Source: CAUJIW01 sp963205175 (lineage in GTDB: Bacteria; Pseudomonadota; Alphaproteobacteria; Sphingomonadales; Sphingomonadaceae). Taken from it: a stretch of DNA of 64,000 nucleotides. This document shows, in pieces, positions 17,197-25,103 of this stretch. A program made the translations under genes and the position numbers. The notes below the pieces were generated by a model. It saw only the letters and a list, made by a program, of their open reading frames with translations, was not told the origin of the DNA and made no database searches. Position 1 is the first letter of the stretch. Each line of letters begins with the position of its first letter. The DNA lies in the NCBI GenBank assembly GCA_041060555.1, contig JBEUDS010000004.1, one strand, 5' to 3'.

Positions 17197-19085
17197 TGAA
17201 ACCGGACCTCCGCATCACGCCGGGCCCCATCAATCCCGGAGACCCCACCAAGGGGCTGCTGCGCTTCCTCACCTGCGGCTCGGTGGACGACGGCAAGTCG
17301 ACGCTGATCGGCCGCCTGCTCTACGACACCAAGCTGATCTTCGAGGACCAGCTGGCGACGCTGGAGAAGGATTCGAAGAAGCACGGCACCACCGGCGAGG
17401 ACATCGATTTCGCGCTGCTGGTCGACGGGCTGGAGGCCGAGCGCGAACAGGGCATCACCATCGATGTCGCCTACCGCTTCTTCACCACCGACCGGCGCGC
17501 CTTCATCGTCGCCGACACGCCGGGCCACGAGCAGTTCACCCGCAACATGGCGACCGGTGCCTCCAACTCCGACGCCGCCGTCATTCTGATCGACGCCCGC
17601 AAGGGGGTGCTGACCCAGACCAAGCGGCACAGCATCATCTGCGCGCTGCTGGGCATCCGCCACGTCGCGCTGGCGATCAACAAGATCGATCTGGTGGACT
17701 ACGACCAGGCGACCTTCGAGCGCATTCTCGCCGACTACCGCGCCTTCGCCGACACGCTGGGCTTCGCCTCGGTGACGCCGATTCCGCTGTCGGCCCGCTT
17801 TGGCGACAATGTCACCGGCCGGTCCGACGCGCTGGCCTGGTATGATGGCCCGACGCTGCTCGACTGGCTGGAAGGTCTCGACGTCGATACCGACCTCGCG
17901 GCCCGGCCGCTGCGCTTCCCGGTGCAGTGGGTCAACCGCCCCAACCTCGATTTCCGCGGCTTTGCCGGCACCATCGCCGCCGGCACCGTGTCGGTGGGGG
18001 ATCGCGTGGTGGTCGCCAGCTCGGCCAAGGAATCGACGGTCGCCCGCATTGTCACCGCCGATGGCGACCTCGCCACCGCCGGCCCCGGCGACGCGGTGAC
18101 GCTGACGCTCGCCGACGAGATCGACATCGCCCGGGGCGATGTGCTGGCGCTGGCCACCGCCCGGCCGGAAGTGACCGACCAGTTCGCCGCCCACCTGCTG
18201 TGGATGAGCGAAGAGGCGCTGCTGCCGGAGCGGCAATACCTCATGCGCATCGGCAACAAGTATGTGCCGGCGCGCGTCACCGCGCTCAAGCACAAGGTGT
18301 GCGTCAACACCCAGCAGCATCTGGCCGGCAAGACGCTGGAGCTCAACGAGATCGGCTTCTGCAACCTGGCGACGGCCAGCCCGGTCGCCATCGACGCCTA
18401 CGCCGACAACCGCGAGACCGGCGCCTTCATCCTGATCGACCGCTTCACCAACGCCACGGTGGGGGCCGGCATGATCAGCTTCGGCCTGCGCCGGGCGACC
18501 AACGTCCACCGCCAGGACCTGCTGGTGGACCGGGCGGCGCGCAGCCGCATCAAAGGGCACAAGCCGGCGGTGCTGTGGTTCACCGGCCTGTCGGGCGCCG
18601 GCAAGTCGACCATCGCCAACATCGTCGAGCAGAAGCTCAACGCCCGCGGCATCCACACCACCATGCTGGACGGCGACAACGTCCGCCATGGCCTGTGCGG
18701 TGACCTCGGCTTCACCGAGGCCGACCGGGTGGAGAATATCCGCCGCGTCGGCGAGGTCGCCAAGCTGTTCGTCGATGCGGGCCTGGTCGTGCTGACCAGC
18801 TTCATCTCGCCGTTCCGCGCCGAGCGCCGCATGGCGCGCGAGCTGCTGGGCGAGGGCGAGTTCATCGAGGTGTTCGTCGACACGCCGATCGAGGAGTGTA
18901 TCCGCCGCGACCCCAAGGGCCTCTACGCCAAGGCCCAGGCCGGGCAGATCAAGAACTTCACCGGCATCGACAGCCCCTACGAGGCCCCGGAAGCGCCGGA
19001 GATCGTCGTCCACCCCGGCGAGGGCGGCGCGCAGGACGCGGCCGATCGCATCGTCGATTATCTCGACAGGCAGGGGCTCATCTGA
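17196..19085 (+). CDS. cysN/C: Bifunctional sulfate adenylyltransferase subunit 1 / APS kinase
   Basis: Fusion protein of 629 residues. The N-terminal part (about 20-450) is the CysN GTPase: P-loop GSVDDGKSTLIGRLLYDT, DTPGHEQFTRN and NKIDLVDYD, followed by beta-barrel domains. The C-terminal part (about 455-629) is CysC, APS kinase, with its own P-loop FTGLSGAGKSTIANIVEQ and GDNVRHGLCGDLGF, then FISPFRAERRMAREL. Both active sites look intact. The fusion (NodQ-like) is common in alphaproteobacteria and makes PAPS from sulfate. Since CysH here is of the APS-using type, PAPS may serve sulfotransferases or be a side branch; CysQ downstream can remove PAP. Confidence 0.95.
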   Translation: MKPDLRITPGPINPGDPTKGLLRFLTCGSVDDGKSTLIGRLLYDTKLIFEDQLATLEKDSKKHGTTGEDIDFALLVDGLEAEREQGITIDVAYRFFTTDRRAFIVADTPGHEQFTRNMATGASNSDAAVILIDARKGVLTQTKRHSIICALLGIRHVALAINKIDLVDYDQATFERILADYRAFADTLGFASVTPIPLSARFGDNVTGRSDALAWYDGPTLLDWLEGLDVDTDLAARPLRFPVQWVNRPNLDFRGFAGTIAAGTVSVGDRVVVASSAKESTVARIVTADGDLATAGPGDAVTLTLADEIDIARGDVLALATARPEVTDQFAAHLLWMSEEALLPERQYLMRIGNKYVPARVTALKHKVCVNTQQHLAGKTLELNEIGFCNLATASPVAIDAYADNRETGAFILIDRFTNATVGAGMISFGLRRATNVHRQDLLVDRAARSRIKGHKPAVLWFTGLSGAGKSTIANIVEQKLNARGIHTTMLDGDNVRHGLCGDLGFTEADRVENIRRVGEVAKLFVDAGLVVLTSFISPFRAERRMARELLGEGEFIEVFVDTPIEECIRRDPKGLYAKAQAGQIKNFTGIDSPYEAPEAPEIVVHPGEGGAQDAADRIVDYLDRQGLI

Positions 19086-19126
19086 CAGGCAGGGACGCCA
19101 CCGCCCTTCACGCGCAGGAGCGCCCG

Positions 19127-19957
19127 ATGACGACGATCGATCTCACCGCCAAGGAAACCCTGCGCAGCCTGTGCGTGGCGCTGATCGCGCCGGTACGCGA
19201 GGCGGGTGCGGCGGTGGAAGCCGTGCGCGCCCGTGGCGTCGTTGCCCGCGAGAAAGCCGACAAGTCGCCGGTCACCGAGGCCGACGAGGCGGCCGAGGCC
19301 ATCCTTGAGGCGGCGCTGAAGGCACTGACGCCGACCATCCCCGTGGTTGGCGAGGAAGCGTTCGCGGCCGGCGTCGCCCCCACCGACGCCGGCAGCCGCT
19401 TCTGGCTGGTTGACCCGGTGGACGGCACCAAGGAGTTCCTCAACGGCGGCACCGACTACACGGTGAACATCGGCCTCGTCGTCGACGGCACGCCGGTGTT
19501 CGGCATCGTCATGACCCCGGCCGACGGCGTGCTGTGGGTTGGCGGGCCGGGCTTCGGCGCCTTCCGCCAGAACGACGCCGAGGCCGATCTCGCGCCGATC
19601 CGTGCCCGCGCCATCGCCGGCCACCCGCTGGCGGTGGTCGCCTCGAAAAGCCATCGCGACGCCGAGACCGACGCCTATCTCGCCCGCCTCGACGCGCCGG
19701 CCATCGTCTCCAAGGGCTCCAGCCTGAAATTCTGCCTGCTGGCGGAAGCCCAGGCGGACATCTACCCGCGCTTCGGCCCGACCTCGGAATGGGATACCGC
19801 CGCCGGCCATGCCGTGCTGCTGGGCGCCGGCGGCCAGGTGTTCGACCCCGCCACCGGCGCGCCGTTCGCCTATGGCAAGCAGCGCTTCAGCAACGGGCCG
19901 TTCTTCGCCGTCGGTGACGCGACGGGTGCCGCACGACTGGGCGTGCTGCCCTGGTAG
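19127..19957 (+). CDS. cysQ: 3'(2'),5'-bisphosphate nucleotidase CysQ
   Basis: Inositol-monophosphatase-fold phosphatase that hydrolyses PAP (and PAPS) and so clears the by-product of PAPS use. The 276-residue protein shows the metal-binding motifs VVGEEAF, WLVDPVDGTKEFLNG and the C-terminal SEWDTAAGHAVLLGAGG. The ATG at 19127 follows CAGGAG with good spacing, 41 bp after cysNC on the same strand, consistent with cotranscription. A longer open frame upstream overlaps cysNC and is not used. Confidence 0.93.
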   Translation: MTTIDLTAKETLRSLCVALIAPVREAGAAVEAVRARGVVAREKADKSPVTEADEAAEAILEAALKALTPTIPVVGEEAFAAGVAPTDAGSRFWLVDPVDGTKEFLNGGTDYTVNIGLVVDGTPVFGIVMTPADGVLWVGGPGFGAFRQNDAEADLAPIRARAIAGHPLAVVASKSHRDAETDAYLARLDAPAIVSKGSSLKFCLLAEAQADIYPRFGPTSEWDTAAGHAVLLGAGGQVFDPATGAPFAYGKQRFSNGPFFAVGDATGAARLGVLPW

Positions 19958-19959
19958 GC

Positions 19960-19986
19960 CAGGCGGGCGGGGCGGCGTTCCGCCTG
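19960..19986. terminator. Hairpin after cysQ
   Basis: A perfect 7-bp inverted repeat CAGGCGG / CCGCCTG with a 13-base loop lies in the 35-bp gap between convergent cysQ and the AsnC-type regulator. It has no T-run, so it is a weak candidate for a two-way terminator. Confidence 0.35.
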
Positions 19987-19992
19987 CGCTTG

Positions 19993-20454
19993 TCAGTCGT
20001 CCACCACCGCCATCAGCGGCGCGTGTGCCTTGATGGCGCGTGTCACCATCGTTGTGGTGAACCGCTGCACGCCGGGCAGCCGCCACAAATCCCGCCGCAG
20101 CAGCTGGTCGAGGTCGGCCATGCTGCGCGCCATCACCTGCAGCAGATAGTCCGCGTCACCGGTGGTGGCGTGGCAGCTCAGGATCGCCGGCTGGCGCCGC
20201 ACCGCCGCCTCGAACGCCTCGTGCTGGGCAAAGGCGATCTGCACCTGCACGAAGGCATGCAGGTCGAGCCCCAGCGCCGCCGGCGACAGCCGCGCGCCAT
20301 AGCCCTCGATGACGCCGGCGGCCTCCAGCGCCTGCACCCGCTTCCAGCACGGCGACTTGGACAGGCCGACCCGCTCGCCAAGATCGGCGTAGGACAACCG
20401 GGCATCCTCTTCCAGCGCCCGCAGCATGGCGCGATCGAGGCGATCCAGCGGCAT
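19993..20454 (-). CDS. Lrp/AsnC family regulator next to the kyn-like operon
   Basis: A 153-residue regulator: an N-terminal helix-turn-helix (LDRAMLRALEEDARLSYADL, then GLSKSPCWKRVQALEAAGVI) and a C-terminal RAM ligand-binding domain (HAFVQVQIAFAQHE, then CHATTGDADYLLQVMARS). It starts at ATG 20454 with AAGGA 7 bases upstream; a longer in-frame version reads through the operator region. It is divergent from the TDO-like/KynU-like genes, the same arrangement as KynR of pseudomonads, an AsnC-type activator that responds to kynurenine. That parallel is by position; the ligand here may differ because the enzymes are divergent. Candidate binding dyads lie at 20473-20494. Confidence 0.9.
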   Translation of the reverse strand: MPLDRLDRAMLRALEEDARLSYADLGERVGLSKSPCWKRVQALEAAGVIEGYGARLSPAALGLDLHAFVQVQIAFAQHEAFEAAVRRQPAILSCHATTGDADYLLQVMARSMADLDQLLRRDLWRLPGVQRFTTTMVTRAIKAHAPLMAVVDD

Positions 20455-20472
20455 ATCGTTTTCCTTACAAGC

Positions 20473-20494
20473 AGAATTCTCAGAACATTGTTCT
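20473..20494. promoter_or_regulatory. Paired dyads, putative operator of the AsnC-type regulator
   Basis: Two adjacent symmetric elements occur: AGAATTCT (20473-20480, perfect 8-bp palindrome) and AGAACATTGTTCT (20482-20494, 5-bp arms around ATT). They lie 19-40 bp upstream of the regulator start and about 100 bp upstream of the TDO-like gene, in the only AT-rich stretch of this region. Lrp/AsnC proteins bind such spaced dyads. Confidence 0.45.
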
Positions 20495-20590
20495 TCGTTT
20501 TCGGCTTTTTCAAGTCCGATTAGGCACAATGTCCCGGCCGCTGCCCGTTACACTGCGGCATAACATCATGCCGTACAGGGAGAACAAGGG

Positions 20591-21367
20591 ATGGACCGGC
20601 AGCGTTTCTACGACCTGATGACCGCCGAGCCGACGCTCGACTACGAACTCTACATCAACACCGGGGCCCTGCTGGCCTGCCAGAAGCCGTTCGAGGACTT
20701 CTGCAACCGCGATGAGCTGCAGTTCCAGATCGTCCATCAGGTCGAGGAGCTGTGGATGAAGCTGATGGGCTACACGCTGCTCGACATCGACGAGCACATG
20801 GCCGCCGGTCGCGTCCACCGCGCGCTCACCCTGTTCGGCCGGGTGCACCAGATCCTGCGGCTGATGATCGACCAGCTCGGCCTGCTGGAGACCATGTCGC
20901 CCAAGGACTACCAGCAAATCCGCCTGCAGCTCGGCAATGGCAGCGGCCAGGAGTCACCGGGCTTCCGCGCCGTGCTGCAGATTCCCCCCAGCCTGTGGGA
21001 GACCTACCGGCGGGTCTATCTCGACCCCGCCGGCCGCAGCGTCGAGCAGGTCTACGACGGCGACTACCAGCACGACGACGCCTATATGCTGGCGGAAGCG
21101 CTGATGGAGTTCGACGAGCTGTTCCAGAAGTTCCGCTGGCACCACATCTTCCTCATCCATCGCTCGATCGGCATGGGCGCCGCGTCGCTCAAGGGCCGCT
21201 CGGTCGACCTGCTGCAGGCCGGCGCCAAGCACCGCTTCTTCCCCGCCCTGTGGGAGGTCCGCGCCACCATGACCGACAGTTGGGGAGGCAGCTACGGCCG
21301 GGTGCGCGACAGCCTGGGCGAGGCCAGCCGGGTCAGCGAAACCCCCGGCGCGGAGCCGCGCGCGTGA
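20591..21367 (+). CDS. Tryptophan 2,3-dioxygenase-like heme protein, divergent
   Basis: Member of the heme-dependent tryptophan dioxygenase (TDO) fold family. It has 258 residues and is shorter than typical TDO (about 270-290). Seen: DELQFQIVHQVEELWMKLMG matches the canonical first core helix, GFRAVLQ keeps the Arg that normally binds the amino-acid carboxylate, and FRWHHIFLIHRSIG keeps the proximal heme-ligand His (H184 or H185). Two hallmarks are missing: the distal His just before the DEML-like motif (here CNRDELQ, an Arg in its place) and the GTGGSSG substrate-closing loop (here GMGAASLKGRS). So it may act on another aromatic substrate or by another chemistry, as other enzymes of this superfamily do. 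First gene of a two-gene operon, overlapping the next by GTGA. An AsnC-type regulator is divergent. Confidence 0.75.
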   Translation: MDRQRFYDLMTAEPTLDYELYINTGALLACQKPFEDFCNRDELQFQIVHQVEELWMKLMGYTLLDIDEHMAAGRVHRALTLFGRVHQILRLMIDQLGLLETMSPKDYQQIRLQLGNGSGQESPGFRAVLQIPPSLWETYRRVYLDPAGRSVEQVYDGDYQHDDAYMLAEALMEFDELFQKFRWHHIFLIHRSIGMGAASLKGRSVDLLQAGAKHRFFPALWEVRATMTDSWGGSYGRVRDSLGEASRVSETPGAEPRA

Positions 21368-22479
21368 ACGACGACTGGCGCGACCGCTTCCTGACGCCGC
21401 CGGGCGGGCCCTATCTGCTCAGCCATTCGGTCGGCCCGCAGCCGGTCGCCGCCGCGCCCCTGCTGCACCAGGCGTTGCTGGCGCCGTGGGCGGCCAAAGG
21501 CGGCGAGGCCTGGGGCGACTGGCTGGCCGCCATCGACCGGTTTCGCGCCAGCCTGGCCGGACTGCTGGGCGGCGCGCCGGCGGACTACTGCCCGCAGGCC
21601 AATCTGTCGGCCGGGCTCACCCGCCTGCTCACCGGTCTGACCGTCGACCCGCGCCGACCGGTGCTGCTGGCGGCGGAGGCGAGTTTCCCCTCGCTCGGCT
21701 TCGTGCTGCAGCAGATGACCCGGCTCGGTTACCAGCTGCGCTGGCTGCCACGCGCCGCCGATGTCACCGACGCCGGGGTCTGGGCGGCGGCGCTGACCGA
21801 CGACGTGGCGGCGGTGCTGACCATGCACGTCCACTCCAACAGCGGCGCCGTCTCGCCAGTGACCGAGATCGCCGCGCTGGCGCGCGCGCGGGGCATCGTC
21901 AGCATCGTCGACGTCGCCCAGTCCGCCGGCATCCTGCCCATCGACGTCACCGCCTGGGGGGCGGACGCGGTGCTCGGCTCGTGCGTCAAATGGCTGTGCG
22001 GCGGCCCCGGCGCCGGCTTCCTGTGGGTGGCGCCAGGCCTCGTCGAGGCGGTGCAACCGCTCGACGTCGGCTGGTTCTCCCACGCCGAACCGTTCGCCTT
22101 CGACATCCACGATTTCCGCTACGCGCCCGACGCGCGCCGCTTCTGGGGCGGCACCCCGTCGGTGGCGCCCTATGTGCTGGCCACCGCCGGCATCGAGACC
22201 GTCGCGGCACTGGGCGTGCAGCAGATTCTGCAGCATAACCGCCGGCTGATCGCCCGGCTGCGGGCGGCGGTGCCGGCACGCTGGCACGACCGGCTCGACG
22301 TCACCGCACGCGGCGGCACGCTGTGCCTGCCCTTGGCCGACGACGAGGCGGGCCTCGTCGGGCGGCTGCGCGCCATCGGCTGCCGGTTCGACCAGCGCGG
22401 CGCGGTGCTGCGGCTGTCCTTCCACGCCGGCAACACCGACGACGAGGCCGACCGCGTCGCCGACTGCTTCAGCGCCTGA
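21364..22479 (+). CDS. Kynureninase-like PLP enzyme, divergent
   Basis: Fold-type I (aminotransferase class V) PLP enzyme of 371 residues, shorter than typical bacterial kynureninase (about 400-420). The PLP Lys is K209 in GSCVKWLCGGPGAGFLW, which aligns with the kynureninase block CTYKYLNGGPG; the following GWFSHAEPFAF and GGTPSVAPYVL also match. Differences: the Tyr before the PLP Lys is Val, DLAHSAG is DVAQSAG, and the N-terminal YLDGNSLG is YLLSHSVG. The start is GTG at 21364, overlapping the stop of the TDO-like gene. If it is a kynureninase it would give anthranilate and alanine, but no arylformamidase (kynB) is nearby and altered residues make the substrate uncertain. Confidence 0.75.
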   Translation: MNDDWRDRFLTPPGGPYLLSHSVGPQPVAAAPLLHQALLAPWAAKGGEAWGDWLAAIDRFRASLAGLLGGAPADYCPQANLSAGLTRLLTGLTVDPRRPVLLAAEASFPSLGFVLQQMTRLGYQLRWLPRAADVTDAGVWAAALTDDVAAVLTMHVHSNSGAVSPVTEIAALARARGIVSIVDVAQSAGILPIDVTAWGADAVLGSCVKWLCGGPGAGFLWVAPGLVEAVQPLDVGWFSHAEPFAFDIHDFRYAPDARRFWGGTPSVAPYVLATAGIETVAALGVQQILQHNRRLIARLRAAVPARWHDRLDVTARGGTLCLPLADDEAGLVGRLRAIGCRFDQRGAVLRLSFHAGNTDDEADRVADCFSA

Positions 22480-22481
22480 GC

Positions 22482-22497
22482 CGGGGCGCCTGCCCCG
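22482..22497. terminator. Tight GC hairpin after the KynU-like gene
   Basis: Stem CGGGGC / GCCCCG (6 bp) with 4-base loop GCCT fills the gap between the convergent KynU-like and permease genes. It has no T-run. It could end both transcripts. Confidence 0.45.
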
Positions 22498-23907
22498 CTA
22501 TCGCGCGTTGAGGTGGCTCGCCCGGGCGCTGTAGGCGAGATAGACCGCCAGCCCGACCACGTTCCAGATCAGGAAGCGGACGATGGTGGCGGTGGGCAGG
22601 CTGACGAACAGGTAGAGGCAGCCGGCGATCGCCAGCGGGCCGATCAGCCACGCCGCCGGGGCGCGGAACAGCCGGGGACGGGCGGGCTCGCGTCGCCGCA
22701 GCACCAGCAGGCAGGTGCCCACCGCGACGAAGGCGACCAGCGTGCCGGCATTGGCCAGCTCGGCGATTTCCTTCAGTGGCAGCAGGCCGGCGATCACCGC
22801 CACCACCACGCCGGTAACACCGGTCACCAGCGTCGGCGTACCAGTGCGACTGTTGATCCGCGCCAACGCCGAGGGCAGCAGGCCGTCGCGGCCCATCACG
22901 AAGAAGATGCGGCTCTGGCCGTACATGAACACCAGGATCACCGTCGGCAGCGCCAGAATCGCCGCCCAGGCGATCAGGTTGGCCGCCAGCGGATGGTCGA
23001 GCGACTTCAAGACGAACGCCAGCGGTTCCGAACTCGCCGCCATCTCGGCGAACGGCACCGCGCCAAGGCCGGCGGCCGCCACCAGCATGTAGAGCAGGGT
23101 GCAGATCAGCATCGAGCCGATGATGCCGATCTTGAGGTCGCGCCCCGGATCGCGGGCTTCCTCCGCCGCCGTCGAGATGGCGTCGAAGCCGTAGAAGGCG
23201 AAGAAGATCAGCGCCGCCGCCGGCATCACCCCGCGCTTCACCCCCTCGGCGTCCACCGAGGCAAAACCATAGGGCATGAAGGGCTGGAAGCGGTCCGGAT
23301 CGAAGGCCGGCAGGGCGAGCACGATGAACAGCGCCAGCGCCGCCAGCTTCACCAGCACCAGCGCGAAGTTGACCGTGGCGCTTTCCCTTGTGCCCAGCAT
23401 CAGCAGGCCGGCGACCGCCAGCGAGATCAGCACCGCCGGCAGGTTGATGATCCCGCCGCCATGCGGCCCGGCCAGCAGCGCCGGCGACAGCGGCAAACCG
23501 AGCCAGTCAAGGAAGCCCGCCATGTAGCCCGACCAGCCGACCGCCACCGCGCTGCACACCACGGTGTATTCGAGAATCAGGCTCCAGCCGACGATCCACG
23601 CCAGCCCCTCGCCCAGCACGGCGTAGCTGTAGGTGTAGGCGCTGCCGGCGGCGGGAATCAGCGTCGCCAGTTCGGCATAGGCGAGCGCCGCGCAGGCGCA
23701 CACCAGCCCGGCGATGGCGAAGGAGAGGATGACGCCCGGCCCCGCCAGGCCGGCGCCGATGCCGGTCAGCGTGTAGATGCCGGTGCCGACGATGGCGCCC
23801 ACCCCCATCGCCACCAGGTGCGGCCAGCCCAGTGTCCGGTGCAGTCCATGGTGCGGGTGTTGCCCCGCCAGTGCGTCCAGCGATTTACGTCGGTTCCAGA
23901 ACGTCAT
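22498..23907 (-). CDS. APC family amino acid permease
   Basis: Inner-membrane amino acid/cation or exchange transporter of 469 residues with about 12 membrane spans. The start region LGWPHLVAMGVGAIVGTGIYTL contains the APC helix-1 unwinding motif GAIVGTGIY, and PAAGSAYTYSYAVLGEG and SWWLI-like SLILEYTVVCSAVAVGW are typical of the cationic/YfnA-type branch; FAFYGFDAISTAAEEARDPGRD matches the conserved helix 6 region. The substrate is unknown. It converges on the KynU-like gene, so supply of an amino acid to that pathway is possible but is inferred from position only. A long inverted repeat (23926-23954) lies 19 bp upstream of its start. Confidence 0.9.
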   Translation of the reverse strand: MTFWNRRKSLDALAGQHPHHGLHRTLGWPHLVAMGVGAIVGTGIYTLTGIGAGLAGPGVILSFAIAGLVCACAALAYAELATLIPAAGSAYTYSYAVLGEGLAWIVGWSLILEYTVVCSAVAVGWSGYMAGFLDWLGLPLSPALLAGPHGGGIINLPAVLISLAVAGLLMLGTRESATVNFALVLVKLAALALFIVLALPAFDPDRFQPFMPYGFASVDAEGVKRGVMPAAALIFFAFYGFDAISTAAEEARDPGRDLKIGIIGSMLICTLLYMLVAAAGLGAVPFAEMAASSEPLAFVLKSLDHPLAANLIAWAAILALPTVILVFMYGQSRIFFVMGRDGLLPSALARINSRTGTPTLVTGVTGVVVAVIAGLLPLKEIAELANAGTLVAFVAVGTCLLVLRRREPARPRLFRAPAAWLIGPLAIAGCLYLFVSLPTATIVRFLIWNVVGLAVYLAYSARASHLNAR

Positions 23908-23925
23908 GAGCCCCCCGGCGATGTC

Positions 23926-23954
23926 CTTGCGCGGCGGCGCGCCGCCTGCGCAAG
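23926..23954. promoter_or_regulatory. 29-bp inverted repeat between permease and dehydrogenase operon
   Basis: The outer arms CTTGCGC / GCGCAAG flank the perfect 14-bp palindrome GGCGGCGCGCCGCC with one unpaired T. A second dyad, GATGGCG / CGCCATC (23965-23995), follows. The region separates divergent genes, so these are candidate operators. If transcribed, the first repeat would form a 14-bp hairpin close to the permease ribosome site. Confidence 0.4.
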
Positions 23955-24101
23955 ATTGTTACGCGATGGCGCGCCACTTGTCATGCCACGCCATCGGCTG
24001 GCCGCGCGGGATCGCGGCCCTATCATTTCCAGTGGATTGCAGGGGAACCACGGCAGTCTATTGACGTCAGACACGCGCGACAAAACCAAGGGGAGCAGTC
24101 C

Positions 24102-25082
24102 ATGCAGCTCAGTCGGGAGCATCTAGAGCGGGCCTACCGCCAGATGAAGACGATCCGCGAATTCGAGGAACGTCTGCACGCCGAGATCATGACCGGCGAG
24201 ATCGCCGGCTTCACCCATCTCTATTGCGGCCAGGAAGCGGTGGCCGTCGGCGTGTGCGAGAATCTCACCGACGCCGACTACATCGTTTCCACCCATCGCG
24301 GCCATGGCCACTGCATCGCCAAGGGCTGCGACGTGAAGGGGATGATGAAGGAAATTTACGGCCGCCGCGACGGCCTGGGCAAGGGCAAGGGCGGCTCCAT
24401 GCACATCGCCGACATCAATGTCGGCATGCTTGGCGCCAACGGTATCGTCGGCGCCGGCGCGCCCCAGGCGGTGGGCGCCGGCATCGCCGCCAAGCTCGAC
24501 CCGCGCGCCGACGGCACGTTCAACGTCTCCGTCACCTTCTCCGGCGACGGCGCCTGCAACCAGGGCACCACCTTCGAGGCCATGAACATGGCGGTCGTCG
24601 TCAAGGCGCCGGTGATCTTCGTGTTCGAGAACAACCATTATTCCGAGCATACCGGCCACGACTATGCCGTCGGCTCCAAGGACATCGCGCGGCGCGCCGA
24701 GGCGTTCGGCATGAAGGTGTGGCGCGGCAACGGCTGCGACTTCCTGGAAACCTACGCGCTGATGCGCGAGGTGGTGGAGTATGTCCGCGCGGGCAACGGC
24801 CCGGCGGCGGTGGAACTGGATACCGAACGCTTCTTCGGCCACTTCGAGGGCGATCCGCAGCGCTATCGCGGCCCGGGCGAGATGGAGCGCATCCGCGCCG
24901 AACGCGACTGCCTCAAGATCTTCCGCGACAAGGTGACGGCGGCCGGCCTGCTTGGCCACGACGTGCTGGACGCCATCGACACCGAGGTGCTGGCGCTGAT
25001 CGAGGAGGCGACCCAGGAGGCGCGCAGCGCGCCCGTGCCCACCGCCGAGGACGTCCTCACCGACGTCTATGTGTCCTACTGA
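24102..25082 (+). CDS. TPP-dependent 2-oxoacid/acetoin dehydrogenase E1 alpha
   Basis: E1 alpha subunit (326 residues) of a thiamine-diphosphate 2-oxoacid or acetoin dehydrogenase. The TPP motif runs from GDGACNQG to FVFENN with the expected spacing. HLYCGQEAVAVG and STHRGHGHCIAKG are the substrate-channel and phosphorylation-loop region, and KGKGGSMHI is conserved in AcoA/PdhA-type proteins. It starts the operon E1 alpha, E1 beta, E2 (21-bp and 22-bp gaps). GGGGAG precedes the start. Best matches in pattern are AcoA and short PdhA, but the true substrate could be pyruvate, acetoin or a branched 2-oxoacid. Confidence 0.92.
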   Translation: MQLSREHLERAYRQMKTIREFEERLHAEIMTGEIAGFTHLYCGQEAVAVGVCENLTDADYIVSTHRGHGHCIAKGCDVKGMMKEIYGRRDGLGKGKGGSMHIADINVGMLGANGIVGAGAPQAVGAGIAAKLDPRADGTFNVSVTFSGDGACNQGTTFEAMNMAVVVKAPVIFVFENNHYSEHTGHDYAVGSKDIARRAEAFGMKVWRGNGCDFLETYALMREVVEYVRAGNGPAAVELDTERFFGHFEGDPQRYRGPGEMERIRAERDCLKIFRDKVTAAGLLGHDVLDAIDTEVLALIEEATQEARSAPVPTAEDVLTDVYVSY

Positions 25083-25103
25083 GCCGCCGGGGAGCACCAC
25101 ATC

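Noticed and set aside
20591..22479. Plain annotation as kynA and kynU
   Set aside because: Key residues of both enzymes are missing, so the symbols are withheld although the folds and order match.
23908..24101. Sigma-54 promoter for the dehydrogenase operon, as in AcoR-controlled systems
   Set aside because: No TGGCAC-N5-TTGC pattern was found on the plus strand, and no AcoR gene is nearby.
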